A stretch of 64,000 nt of DNA from Pleomorphomonas carboxyditropha (GTDB lineage Bacteria; Pseudomonadota; Alphaproteobacteria; Rhizobiales; Pleomorphomonadaceae), in NCBI RefSeq assembly GCF_002770725.1, contig NZ_NQVN01000006.1, forward strand, positions 62,001 to 126,000, written 5' to 3'. Positions 45,386 to 54,588 of the stretch are shown here, piece by piece. A program made the position numbers and the translations under genes. Each line of letters begins with the position of its first letter. Positions within the stretch are counted from its first letter, which is position 1. The notes below the pieces were generated by a model. It saw only the letters and a list, made by a program, of their open reading frames with translations, was not told where the DNA came from and ran no database searches.

Positions 45386-46396
45386 ATGCCGCCGCTTTCG
45401 ATCCTCGAACTCGCCCGCGTCACCGAAGACACCGATGCGAAGGGCGCCCTCGACAACGCCCGCGACCTCGCCCGGCATGCCGAGCGCCTCGGCTACCGGC
45501 GCATCTGGGTCGCCGAGCACCACAACATGCGCGGCATCGCCAGCGCCGCCACGTCGATCGTCATCGCCCATATCGCGGCGGGCACCTCGACGATCCGGGT
45601 GGGCGCCGGCGGCATCATGCTGCCCAACCACGCGCCCTATATCATCGCCGAGCAGTTCGGCACGCTGGCCCGCCTCTACGGCGACCGGATCGATCTCGGC
45701 CTCGGCCGGGCGCCCGGCACCGACCAGTTGACGCTGCGCGCCATCCGGCGGCCACCGGAGGCGGCCGAGCACTTCCCCGAAGACGTCATCGAGCTTCAGG
45801 CCTATTTCGAGCCGGCGGCGGAAGGCCAGAGGCTGGAGGCCGTGCCGGCCGCCGGCACGCGCGTGCCGCTGTGGATCCTGGGTTCGAGCCACTTCGGCGC
45901 CCTCTTGGCCGCCGAGCTCGGCCTGCCCTACGCCTTCGCCTCGCACTTCGCGCCGGACCTGCTGCTGCCGGCGCTCGACATCTATCGCAGCCGCTTCAAG
46001 CCGTCGGAGGCGCTCGACCGGCCCTATGCCATGGTCGGCGCCAACATCATCGCCGCCGACACCGACGAGGAGGCGCGACGCCTGTTCACCACGCAGCAGA
46101 TGTCGTTCGCCAGCATCCGGCGCGGCGCGCGCGGCCTGTCGAAGCCGCCCATCGACGACATCGACAGCTTCTGGAGCCCGGAGGAGAAGGCGGACGCCGG
46201 CCGCATGCTGGCCCGCTCGATCATCGGATCGCCGGAGACGGTACGGCGCGGCCTCGACGATCTCATCGGCGAGACCGGCGCCGACGAGATCATGCTGGTC
46301 TCCGACGTCTACGACCACGCGAAGCGGCTGAAGTCGATCGCCCTGATCGCCGAGGCGGCCGGCATGACCTCCGACGCGACGGTGGCGCTGCTCTGA
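45386..46396 (+). CDS. LLM-class flavin-dependent oxidoreductase
   Basis: A 336-residue flavin monooxygenase of the luciferase-like superfamily, YhbW/MsnO8 branch. The conserved [20 protein letters not shown] stretch near residue 40 and the [14 protein letters not shown] flavin loop near residue 105 are clear. It ends 6 bases from the convergent aldo/keto reductase. Reaction and substrate are not known for most members. No sulfonate or other operon context is present to specify it. Confidence 0.9.
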   Translation: MPPLSILELARVTEDTDAKGALDNARDLARHAERLGYRRIWVAEHHNMRGIASAATSIVIAHIAAGTSTIRVGAGGIMLPNHAPYIIAEQFGTLARLYGDRIDLGLGRAPGTDQLTLRAIRRPPEAAEHFPEDVIELQAYFEPAAEGQRLEAVPAAGTRVPLWILGSSHFGALLAAELGLPYAFASHFAPDLLLPALDIYRSRFKPSEALDRPYAMVGANIIAADTDEEARRLFTTQQMSFASIRRGARGLSKPPIDDIDSFWSPEEKADAGRMLARSIIGSPETVRRGLDDLIGETGADEIMLVSDVYDHAKRLKSIALIAEAAGMTSDATVALL

Positions 46397-46402
46397 GAGA
46401 AC

Positions 46403-47398
46403 TTAGCTGAAGCCGACCACGGCGTGCGGCACGTATGGCGCTTCGAGCGCGGCGATTTCCTCGGCCGTCAGGCGAACGTCGAGCGCCGCCACGGCATCGG
46501 CGATCTGGCCGGGCTTGGACGCCCCGACGATGGGCGCCGACACCTCCGCCTTCTGAAGCACCCAGGCGAGCGCCACCTGGGCGCGCGGCAGGCCTCGCGC
46601 CGTAGCGATCGCCGCTACCGCCTCCACGATCTGGCGGTCGGACTCCTCGGTGCCGTTGTAGAGCGTCTTGCCGTAGGCATCGAGTTCCTGGCGGCGGGAG
46701 ACGCTGTCCCAGTCGCGCGTCAGGCGGCCGCGCGCCAGCGGGCTCCAGGGGATGACGCCGATGCCCTCGTCGCGGCAGAGCGGCAGCATCTCGCGCTCCT
46801 CCTCGCGATAGAGCAGGTTCAGATGGTCCTGCATGGTGACGAACCGCGTCCAGCCGTTCTTTTCGGCAACGTATAGCGCCTTGGCGAACTGCCAGGCGAA
46901 CATCGACGAGGCGCCGATATAGCGGGCCTTGCCGGCCTTCACCACGTCGTGCAGCGCCTCCATGGTCTCCTCGATCGGCGTCGCATAGTCCCAGCGGTGG
47001 ATCTGGTAGAGATCGACGTAATCGGTGCCGAGCCGCCTGAGGCTGGCGTCGATGCCGGCGAAGATCGCCTTGCGGGACAGGCCGGAGGCGTTCGGCACCT
47101 TGCTGTCCTCGTTGAAGGCCAGCGGGAAATAGACCTTGGTCGCCAGCACGATCTCGTCGCGGCGGGCGAAATCCCTGAGCGCCCGGCCGACGATCTCCTC
47201 CGACGTGCCGTCGGAATAGCTGTTGGCGGTGTCGAAGAAATTGATGCCGGCCTCGACGGCCTGCCTGATCAGCGGCCGGGTCGCCTCCTCCGGCAGCGTC
47301 CAGGGATGGGCGCCACGCTCCGGCACGCCGTAGGTCATGCAGCCGAGGCAGATGCGCGAGACGTCGAGGCCGGTGCGGCCGAGCTTGGTGTAGTCCAT
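46403..47398 (-). CDS. Aldo/keto reductase
   Basis: A 331-residue NADPH-dependent reductase with the TIM-barrel fold of the AKR superfamily. The catalytic tetrad is Asp56, Tyr61, Lys88 and His134, and the NADPH site is in the C-terminal [13 protein letters not shown] stretch. Sequence style matches the YajO/YghZ-like group that reduces varied aldehydes. The ATG at 47398 is the family's normal start. It is divergent from a YqhD-type alcohol dehydrogenase 190 bases away; both could belong to aldehyde detoxification. Confidence 0.93.
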   Translation of the reverse strand: MDYTKLGRTGLDVSRICLGCMTYGVPERGAHPWTLPEEATRPLIRQAVEAGINFFDTANSYSDGTSEEIVGRALRDFARRDEIVLATKVYFPLAFNEDSKVPNASGLSRKAIFAGIDASLRRLGTDYVDLYQIHRWDYATPIEETMEALHDVVKAGKARYIGASSMFAWQFAKALYVAEKNGWTRFVTMQDHLNLLYREEEREMLPLCRDEGIGVIPWSPLARGRLTRDWDSVSRRQELDAYGKTLYNGTEESDRQIVEAVAAIATARGLPRAQVALAWVLQKAEVSAPIVGASKPGQIADAVAALDVRLTAEEIAALEAPYVPHAVVGFS

Positions 47399-47588
47399 GG
47401 CAATCCCCGATCGGTTCGATTTCGTCCGGAGCCTAGCAGGTTCGGCGGCGGGCGGAAAAGCGCCGGCCGGCAGGCCAGCCGTGCGCCTGAGGCTCATCGG
47501 CCGCGGAGAGCGGTGTCATCGGCAATGGCGATTTGTCGGCCGGCCCGCATCGCGATAAAACTTGCCGCTCACATCGTATGAGGGCGTC

Positions 47589-48746
47589 ATGCAGAGCTTC
47601 ACCTACTGGAACACCACCCGCATCCATTTCGGCAAGGGGCAGATCGCCCGCATCGCCGAGGAAGTGCCGGCCGACGCCCGCGTTCTCGTCACCTACGGCG
47701 GCGGCTCGGTGCTGAGGAACGGCGTCATGGACCAGGTGCGGGCGGCGCTGGCCGGCCGCACGGTGATCGAGTTCGGCGGCATCGAGGCCAACCCGCATTT
47801 CGAGACGCTGGTCAAGGCGGCCGAACTGGCGCGCGCCGAGAAGGTCGACTTCCTCTTGGCCGTCGGCGGCGGCTCGGTGGCCGACGGCACCAAGTTCGTG
47901 GCCGCCGCGGCGCTGTTCGAGGGCGACCCGTGGGACATTCTCGTCGAGCGCGGCACCAACGTCCGGGCCGCCCTGCCGGTCGGCTGCGTCATCACATTGC
48001 CGGCCACCGGCTCGGAAATGAACCGCAACGCCGTCATCACCCGCGCCAGCACGCAGGACAAGCTGCCGATGAACTCGGTGCACGTGATGCCGCGCTTCTC
48101 GGTGCTCGATCCCGAGACCACCTTCTCGCTGCCGCCGCGCCAGACGGCCAACGGCGTCGTCGACAGCTTCATGCACGTCCTGGAACAGTATCTCACCTAT
48201 CCGGTGGGCGCCAAGGTGCAGGACCGCTTCGCCGAGGGCCTGCTGCTGACCATCCTGGAGGAAGGCCCCAAGGCGCTCGGCGAGCCTGCCAATTATGAGG
48301 TTCGCGCCAACCTGATGTGGGCGGCGACCCTGGCGCTCAACGATCTCCTGTCGCGCGGCGTGCCGGGCGACTGGGCGACCCACCGCATCGGCCACGAGCT
48401 GACCGGCCTCTACGGGCTCGACCACGCGGCGACGCTGGCGGTGGTGCTGCCGTCGCTGCTCAAGGTGAAGCGGGCGCAGAAGCGGGAGAAGCTGCTGCAA
48501 TATGCCGAGCGGGTGTTCGGCATCACCACGGGCAGCGAGGACGAGCGCATCGACGCCGCCATCGAGCGGACGCGCGCCTTCTTCGAGGCGATGGGCGTCA
48601 GGACCAGGCTGGCCGACTACGGGCTCGATGCCAAGGTCATTCCCGAAGTGGCGGAGAAGCTGCGCCAGCACTGGCAGGTGCCGCTCGGCGAACACCGCGA
48701 CGTCACGCCGGAGGTCGCTTCGGAAATCCTGGAGCTGGCGTTGTAA
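47589..48746 (+). CDS. yqhD: YqhD-type iron-containing alcohol dehydrogenase
   Basis: A 385-residue NADPH-dependent aldehyde reductase close in length to Escherichia coli YqhD (387). The cofactor site is AVGGGSVADGTKF; the metal ligands are expected as Asp and His in GVVDSFMHVLEQ and two His in IGHELTGLYGLDHAATL. It reduces short toxic aldehydes such as methylglyoxal or acrolein. The ATG at 47589 has AGGGCG upstream and gives the family start (MQSFTYWNTTRIHFGKG). Confidence 0.9.
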   Translation: MQSFTYWNTTRIHFGKGQIARIAEEVPADARVLVTYGGGSVLRNGVMDQVRAALAGRTVIEFGGIEANPHFETLVKAAELARAEKVDFLLAVGGGSVADGTKFVAAAALFEGDPWDILVERGTNVRAALPVGCVITLPATGSEMNRNAVITRASTQDKLPMNSVHVMPRFSVLDPETTFSLPPRQTANGVVDSFMHVLEQYLTYPVGAKVQDRFAEGLLLTILEEGPKALGEPANYEVRANLMWAATLALNDLLSRGVPGDWATHRIGHELTGLYGLDHAATLAVVLPSLLKVKRAQKREKLLQYAERVFGITTGSEDERIDAAIERTRAFFEAMGVRTRLADYGLDAKVIPEVAEKLRQHWQVPLGEHRDVTPEVASEILELAL

Positions 48747-48792
48747 GGGCCTTTTGAAGGCGTTCGGCTCCATCGCCGAAGGCCTTCGGCCT

Positions 48793-48932
48793 CACCCCTC
48801 TCTCCAGCTCTCCCCCACAAGGGGGAGAGGGTTCGTCGAGCCGAAAGGTGCAATCTTTCAAGGCAATAAGTTCTGATCAGAACCAAGCCCTGCCCTCTCC
48901 CCCCTTGTGGGGGAGAGTTGGAGAGAGGGGTG
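48793..48932. repeat. Pair of inverted C/G-rich hairpin repeats (REP/BIME-like)
   Basis: Copies at 48793-48831 and 48893-48932 are inverted relative to each other and differ by one substitution and one extra base. Each contains a 9-base-pair stem (CTCTCCCCC with GGGGGAGAG). They lie between convergent genes. The unit belongs to a repeat type widespread in rhizobial and related genomes, and is of a different sequence from the pair at 41768-41900. Confidence 0.88.
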
Positions 48933-48968
48933 AACACCACAGCCCAGGCTATAACGCCCCTCCCCCGA

Positions 48969-51900
48969 TCACTGCAGCGGGCCGATCACCTCGACGTGGC
49001 CGGCGCCGGTTCTGGCCTGCCGTTCCGGGCGGTACATGTCCTCCAGCGTGGCGGCCGGCAGGTTGAAGCTGCCTGGGGCGATGGCGCGGACCATGTAGGC
49101 GAACTGGAACTCGGTGGTGTCCTTCAGGTCGAAGGCCACCGTGAAGCGGTCGGTCTGGTATTCGGTATGGGCGGCATTGTCGAGCGGCGCCAGCCAGTCG
49201 AGCGCCGCCACGTCGCCGGCCCTGACCAGCGACGGGTTGTCGATGGCAAAGCCGGCCGGCAGCGGATCGTTCAGCAGGAGGCGCGCCCAGCCGGATTGCG
49301 ACGTGGTGACGGAGAGCACCACCACCATGCGGTCGCCGAGCTTGACCGCCGACGGGTCGATCCCGTTGCCGTCGAGGTCGTAGTAGGTGCGGGTCAGCTC
49401 GTAGCCGTTGCCGCCGGCCGGTTCCGGCGTCTCGGGAATGCCGGTCACCGTCACCCGGGCGTCGACCGCCGCCTTGCCGGTGTTCCTGATGGCAAGTCCG
49501 TTGGCAATATCGCCCGGCTGGTACTTGGCCGTGAAGACGCCGCCGTGCGGCGTGCCGCCGATATCGAGCTCGGGCTTCATGCCGTCCTTAAGCATGGCGT
49601 GGGCGGCCAGCAGCATCCAGGCCTGCTCCTGCGTCGAGGTCGTGCTGCTCGCCTTGTAGAGCTTGCCCACCTCGCGGCTGAGCCCCTGGTAGTCGAACGT
49701 CGACAGCTTCGATTCCGAGGCGAGCGCCAGGATGGCGGCGCCGTCGCGCAGGTCGGAGCCATAGTCGGCGCGCCAGAGACGGCCGCTGTCCTTGCCCTCG
49801 TCGAGCAGGTCGAGGGACGAGCGGAAGGCGCCGGCGGCCTTCTGGCCGTCGCCGTAGAGGGCGAGCGCCGCCCCGAGCTGGGCGCGGGCGAGTGGCGTCG
49901 CGAAGGCGTCCAGCTTGGTTTCGGCATAGAAGCGCAGGTCGCCGATCGACGCCCGTCCGTTGCGGGCCAGCACGTAGAGGGCATAGGCGACGTCCTCGCC
50001 GCCGTCGGTGAAGTCGGAGGCGTAGGCGATGCGGTTCTTGAGGTTGGTCACCGCCATGTCGTAGGCGATCGGCGGCACCGTGTAGCCCTTCTCCCTGGCG
50101 CGGGTCAGGAAGTCGGTGACGTAGGCATTCAGCCACAGGTCTTCCGAGCCCGGCCCCCACAGGCCGAACGAACCGTCCGAGCCCTGGTTGACCAGGAGCG
50201 CGTCGATCGCCTTCTGCACCCGCTCGCGCACCGGCGCCTCGCCGGCAAGACCGGCCGCCAGGATGACGTCGTCGAGATAGACGAGAGGCAGCGCCCGGCT
50301 GGTGATCTGCTCCGAGCAGCCATAGGGGTACTTGTCGAGCGCGTGGACGAGGCCGGGCAGGTCGATGCCGGCCACCGTGCCGACGGTCAGCGTGGCAATC
50401 CCGGTCGCCGGCCTGAGATCGGCGAACAGGTCGGCGGAAAGCCTCAGCTCGCCGCTTTCCGGCCGCAGCGAGAAATCGCTGACGCGGGTGACGGCCGGCT
50501 CGTTGTCGCGCACGCCGAGCGTCAGCGTCTTGGTGAGCAGCGTTCCGTCGGGCGCCTTCAGCGCGGCGGTGATGGTCTCGTCGCCGACGGCCTTGCCGGT
50601 GATCGGGATCAGCACGCGCGCCTTGCCCTTGTCGGCGAGCGTAACGGTGGCTTTGGCGAGCGTCCCGTCGAGGCCGACCAGATCGCCGGCCGCCGTCACT
50701 TCGAGGGAGAAGTCGCCCGCGGGACCCTCGACATGGGTGAAGTCGAGCGCGAGGCGCGAGCGGTCACCGGGCGCCAGGAAATTCGGCAGCGACGCCTGGA
50801 TCACCACCGGATCGCGCACCAGCACGTCGCGCGCGGCATGGCCGACGCCGGTCTTCGACCAGGCGATCGCCATCACCTTCACCGTGCCGTTGAAGTCGGG
50901 CATCTTGAAGGAGGCACGGGCGAAGCCGTCGGCGCCGACCTTGGTGACGCCCTGGAAGAAGGCGACCAGCCGCTCGGTGGGCGGCGGTCCCATCAGGCGG
51001 GAAATGCCGCCGCCGTCGCCGCCGGTGCGCACCTCGCCGAGCGCTCCGAGCGTGGTGTCGATCAACTGGCCGTAGAGATCGCGGAACTCGATGCCGAGCC
51101 GGCGCTGGGCGAAATACCAGTCCTCCGGCGCCGGCGCCTTGAATTCGGTGAGGTTGAGAATGCCGACGTCGACGGCGGCGATGGTGACATAGGCGTCCTC
51201 GCCGGCCTTGACGCCATCCACCTTGACGGCGACGGCGAGGTCGGTCTGCGGCCGCATGTCCATCGGCGCGTCGATGGCGACGCCGAGCAGCCGCTCGCCG
51301 GGATCGACGCCGGCCCAGGCGAGGCCGAGGGCGCGCGACGGCATGCGCTTCTCGGCAAGATCGAGCGGCCGCAGCAGCGAGGCGGTCACGTAGGCGCCCG
51401 GCCCCCAGTCGGCGGTGACCGGCAGCTCGATGGTCGAGCCGCCGGCCGGCACCTCAACCGTCTTCATGGCGATCAGCCGGTCGTCGACCACCGACACCAC
51501 GGCGACGCCGGCATAGCGCGGCTCGATGTGCGCCCTGATCGTGTCGCCGATGCCGTAGCGCGGCTTGTCGAGGGTGATCTTCAGGAGATCGGGCGTCTCC
51601 TCCGACTTGACCGGCACATACCAGCCGGCTTGGAAACCGGTCGATACCGGAATGACCGCGCCGTCGGCGCTGGTGACGGAAAGCTGGTACTCGCCCCACT
51701 CGACGCGCGCCTCGATGCGCGCCGGCTGGCCGGGCTCGACGTCGAGCTTGCCGTCGGCGACGCGGGTGGTCGTCTTGATGGCGTGATAGTCCCAGGAGCC
51801 GTCGCTCTGGTACCACTGGTAGTTGGTCTGAACGCGCGACAGCGTCCAGGAAAGGTCCTTGGCGCCGATCTTGGCGTAATCGGCGTCGAGCACGGCGACG

Positions 51901-54446
51901 TCGAAGGCGGCGTTGCCGCCCTCCTCCACCGAGCCGTCGAACAGCGGCCGGACGCCGATCCGCTCGTGACCGGTGGAGACCGGCAGCGTCATGCGGCGTT
52001 CGACCGGCCGGCCATTTGTGTCGAGCACGCGGACGTGCACGGCGGCCTGCAACGGCCGGGTGGTGTCGGCGACCTCGGGCGTCACCAGCGTGACGGTAGC
52101 GTCGCCGCTGTCATCGGTGCCGTCGGACTGGACGTCCTCGGCGGCCGAGGTGAAGTCGTCGTCGGCGAGGCCGAAGCGATAGCCGGGCGCCGAGGCGATG
52201 TCGGCGGCCGGCGTCACGTAGACCTCGCCCTCGATGGCGAGGCCCGCCGCCGGGGCGCCATAGAGCCAGTCGGCGTGCAGGCTCGCGTCGACCGTCTCGC
52301 CGGCGTGCAGCAGCGTCGCATCGGTCTTGACCGCGAAGTCGATGCGCTCGGGCTGGAAGTCCTCGACCTTGAAGGTCACCTCCTGCAAGGCGCTGGCCTT
52401 CGGATCGGTATAGGCGGCGGCGCGCCAGGTGCCGCGCTGCGCCTCGCCGGGCAGATCGAAGGACAGGTCGCGGCCGCCGGCGCCCTCGTCGGCGGCGACG
52501 CGGCGGACGAACTCGTTGCCGTCCGGCCGGCGCACCACCAGCGTCAGCGGCAGGTCGGGCAGCGCCGACGCCGTGGGATCGCGGGCCAGCACGGTGAGGT
52601 TCACCGTCTCGCCGGGCCGGTAGACGCCGCGCTCGGTGGTCATGAACACGTCGACCGGCCTGGGCGGATCGCGCCCCTCGACGCCGCGGTCGGTCAGGTC
52701 GAAGGCGGCCTTCTGCAGGTTCAGGAAGGCGAAGTCGCCATCCTTGGTGGCCAGCAGGAGCTGCGCCGCCGCGCCGCCGGTACCCTTGACCAGGCCGGCG
52801 TCGAAGCGGGCATAGCCCTGGTCGTCCGTCGTGGCCGAGCCGAGCACGTCGTTGTCGGCGGCGATCAGCTTCAGCTCGACGCCGGCCACCGCCCTGGCGT
52901 CGCTCAGCGCATGGATGACGACGTGCAGGCCGTCGTTGCCGGTCATGGCGGCGAGGCCGAGGTCGGAGACGACGAACCACTGCGTGGCGTCGGCCGACCA
53001 TTCGTCCTTCTTGTTGACGTCGCGGACCACCAGCGCGTAGACGCCGGGCTCCAGCGTCTTCACCAGTTCGCTGACCGGCACGGCGGTGGTCACCTCGCGA
53101 TTGGTGTCGCGCTTGATGGCGATCCGGCCGGACCAGACCTCGCGTCCCTCGCGGTCGGCGACGGCGTCGGCGCTCCACTTGTCGAGCTGGCTCAGGAAGC
53201 GATCCTCGCCGACGGCATTGACGAGGTTGCGGTCGCCCACCTTGAGGACGCGGGCGTCCAGCGTGTCGACGTTGACCGACACCACGGGAATGGTGGCGTT
53301 CGGCGTCTTCGGCAGCACGTAGGCCTTGCCGACGAAGCGCACCGACGGATCGCGGTCGCGGACGTAGACGTCGAGCTCGACCGTCTTGTTCAGCGCCTCC
53401 TCGCCGTCCTTGGCCGGCAGGCCTTTGCGGACGGTGACGTGATAGCGGTTGCCGTATTCGACGCCGGTGGCGCAGATCTGGTTGTCCTCGGCCTCGATCT
53501 CCAGCCTGTCGCCGCCCTCGACGGCGACATAGCCGGTCACCGAGGGGTCGTTGCGGGCGATCGGATCGGAGAAGGCGACGCAGAGGCGCGGCGTCGACGA
53601 CTGGGTGTCCACCGAATTGTCGGTGACGCGGAAGCCATGCTGGGCGATCCAGTCGTCGAAGGCCGAGCGCCAGTCGGGATCGTCCTGCAGCGCCAGGCGG
53701 CGGCGCAGCGTCTTGATGCCGAGGTTCCAGTTGTCGCGGGTCACGAAGGAATTGGCGAGCGAGTTGAGGGCGGCGACCTGTTCGTCGACGTCGGAGGCGC
53801 GCAGATAGGCGTTGACGGCGGCGGCGGTCGATTCCCGGACGAAGGTGTCGTGCTTGTCGTTGTCGGCCGGCACCAGGATCGCCTGGTCGGAATAGCGCCA
53901 CCAGAGGTCGTTGCGATCGGGATCGAGGCGGATGGCCTTGCGCAGGTCCCCGGCGGCCTTGAGGTTGTCGCCGGCGTCGATCGCCTTGTCGCTGTCGGCG
54001 AGCAGCCTGTCGAGATTGCCCTCGGCCGGCTCGTCGGCAATGGCGCCCTCGAGCTTGCGGGCCTCGTCGATGAAGCTCTGGCCGATGAAGCCGAGCTCGT
54101 CGCGGCGGGCATCGGCGACGGAGGGATCGACGGCTTCGGAGGTGACGATCCGGCCGGCCACCGCGCCGGCGAAGGTGCGGAGATCGCCGATCGTGCCCTT
54201 CTTGAAGCACCATTTGGCCTTGGTGTTGTAGGTGAAGGCGACGCAACGGTCGTCGCCGACGCAGGCCGCCTCGCAGTCGCCCAGCTCGACGCCCTTCAGC
54301 GTCTCGATATCCTCGCCGAAATAATCGGCATCCTCGGTGACGACCGCCCGCCGCTCCGCCGCCTCGCCCGGCACGGCAAGGGCAAGGGTCGCCGAGGAAA
54401 GACATGCGAGCGCGAAAAATCGCGCGAAATGCCGAACGGACAGCAT
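48969..54446 (-). CDS. Alpha-2-macroglobulin family protein with N-terminal PAN domain
   Basis: A giant 1825-residue exported protein thought to trap foreign proteases at the cell envelope. A signal peptide (about 31 residues) is followed by a PAN/Apple domain (residues 35-100, Cys58, Cys62, Cys68 and Cys80), a helical region, a series of macroglobulin domains and the bait-region and thioester domains. The thioester motif CSEQ is intact at Cys1377-Gln1380 (YPYGCSEQ). No lipobox is seen, so it should be free in the periplasm. The usual partner gene pbpC is absent next to it. The ATG at 54446 has GAGGGGG upstream. Confidence 0.93.
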   Translation of the reverse strand: MLSVRHFARFFALACLSSATLALAVPGEAAERRAVVTEDADYFGEDIETLKGVELGDCEAACVGDDRCVAFTYNTKAKWCFKKGTIGDLRTFAGAVAGRIVTSEAVDPSVADARRDELGFIGQSFIDEARKLEGAIADEPAEGNLDRLLADSDKAIDAGDNLKAAGDLRKAIRLDPDRNDLWWRYSDQAILVPADNDKHDTFVRESTAAAVNAYLRASDVDEQVAALNSLANSFVTRDNWNLGIKTLRRRLALQDDPDWRSAFDDWIAQHGFRVTDNSVDTQSSTPRLCVAFSDPIARNDPSVTGYVAVEGGDRLEIEAEDNQICATGVEYGNRYHVTVRKGLPAKDGEEALNKTVELDVYVRDRDPSVRFVGKAYVLPKTPNATIPVVSVNVDTLDARVLKVGDRNLVNAVGEDRFLSQLDKWSADAVADREGREVWSGRIAIKRDTNREVTTAVPVSELVKTLEPGVYALVVRDVNKKDEWSADATQWFVVSDLGLAAMTGNDGLHVVIHALSDARAVAGVELKLIAADNDVLGSATTDDQGYARFDAGLVKGTGGAAAQLLLATKDGDFAFLNLQKAAFDLTDRGVEGRDPPRPVDVFMTTERGVYRPGETVNLTVLARDPTASALPDLPLTLVVRRPDGNEFVRRVAADEGAGGRDLSFDLPGEAQRGTWRAAAYTDPKASALQEVTFKVEDFQPERIDFAVKTDATLLHAGETVDASLHADWLYGAPAAGLAIEGEVYVTPAADIASAPGYRFGLADDDFTSAAEDVQSDGTDDSGDATVTLVTPEVADTTRPLQAAVHVRVLDTNGRPVERRMTLPVSTGHERIGVRPLFDGSVEEGGNAAFDVAVLDADYAKIGAKDLSWTLSRVQTNYQWYQSDGSWDYHAIKTTTRVADGKLDVEPGQPARIEARVEWGEYQLSVTSADGAVIPVSTGFQAGWYVPVKSEETPDLLKITLDKPRYGIGDTIRAHIEPRYAGVAVVSVVDDRLIAMKTVEVPAGGSTIELPVTADWGPGAYVTASLLRPLDLAEKRMPSRALGLAWAGVDPGERLLGVAIDAPMDMRPQTDLAVAVKVDGVKAGEDAYVTIAAVDVGILNLTEFKAPAPEDWYFAQRRLGIEFRDLYGQLIDTTLGALGEVRTGGDGGGISRLMGPPPTERLVAFFQGVTKVGADGFARASFKMPDFNGTVKVMAIAWSKTGVGHAARDVLVRDPVVIQASLPNFLAPGDRSRLALDFTHVEGPAGDFSLEVTAAGDLVGLDGTLAKATVTLADKGKARVLIPITGKAVGDETITAALKAPDGTLLTKTLTLGVRDNEPAVTRVSDFSLRPESGELRLSADLFADLRPATGIATLTVGTVAGIDLPGLVHALDKYPYGCSEQITSRALPLVYLDDVILAAGLAGEAPVRERVQKAIDALLVNQGSDGSFGLWGPGSEDLWLNAYVTDFLTRAREKGYTVPPIAYDMAVTNLKNRIAYASDFTDGGEDVAYALYVLARNGRASIGDLRFYAETKLDAFATPLARAQLGAALALYGDGQKAAGAFRSSLDLLDEGKDSGRLWRADYGSDLRDGAAILALASESKLSTFDYQGLSREVGKLYKASSTTSTQEQAWMLLAAHAMLKDGMKPELDIGGTPHGGVFTAKYQPGDIANGLAIRNTGKAAVDARVTVTGIPETPEPAGGNGYELTRTYYDLDGNGIDPSAVKLGDRMVVVLSVTTSQSGWARLLLNDPLPAGFAIDNPSLVRAGDVAALDWLAPLDNAAHTEYQTDRFTVAFDLKDTTEFQFAYMVRAIAPGSFNLPAATLEDMYRPERQARTGAGHVEVIGPLQ

Positions 54447-54588
54447 GGATATCCCCCTCGGAAACCGGCGACCGGGCCGGACAATGACATCAATCAACGA
54501 CAACTCTATAAAAACACCTATCCCAGCAATAGCCGCAGGACGGGCCGGCGGCAACTCGGCCAAAGGCGGTGTTTTCGTCGACGCGCAG

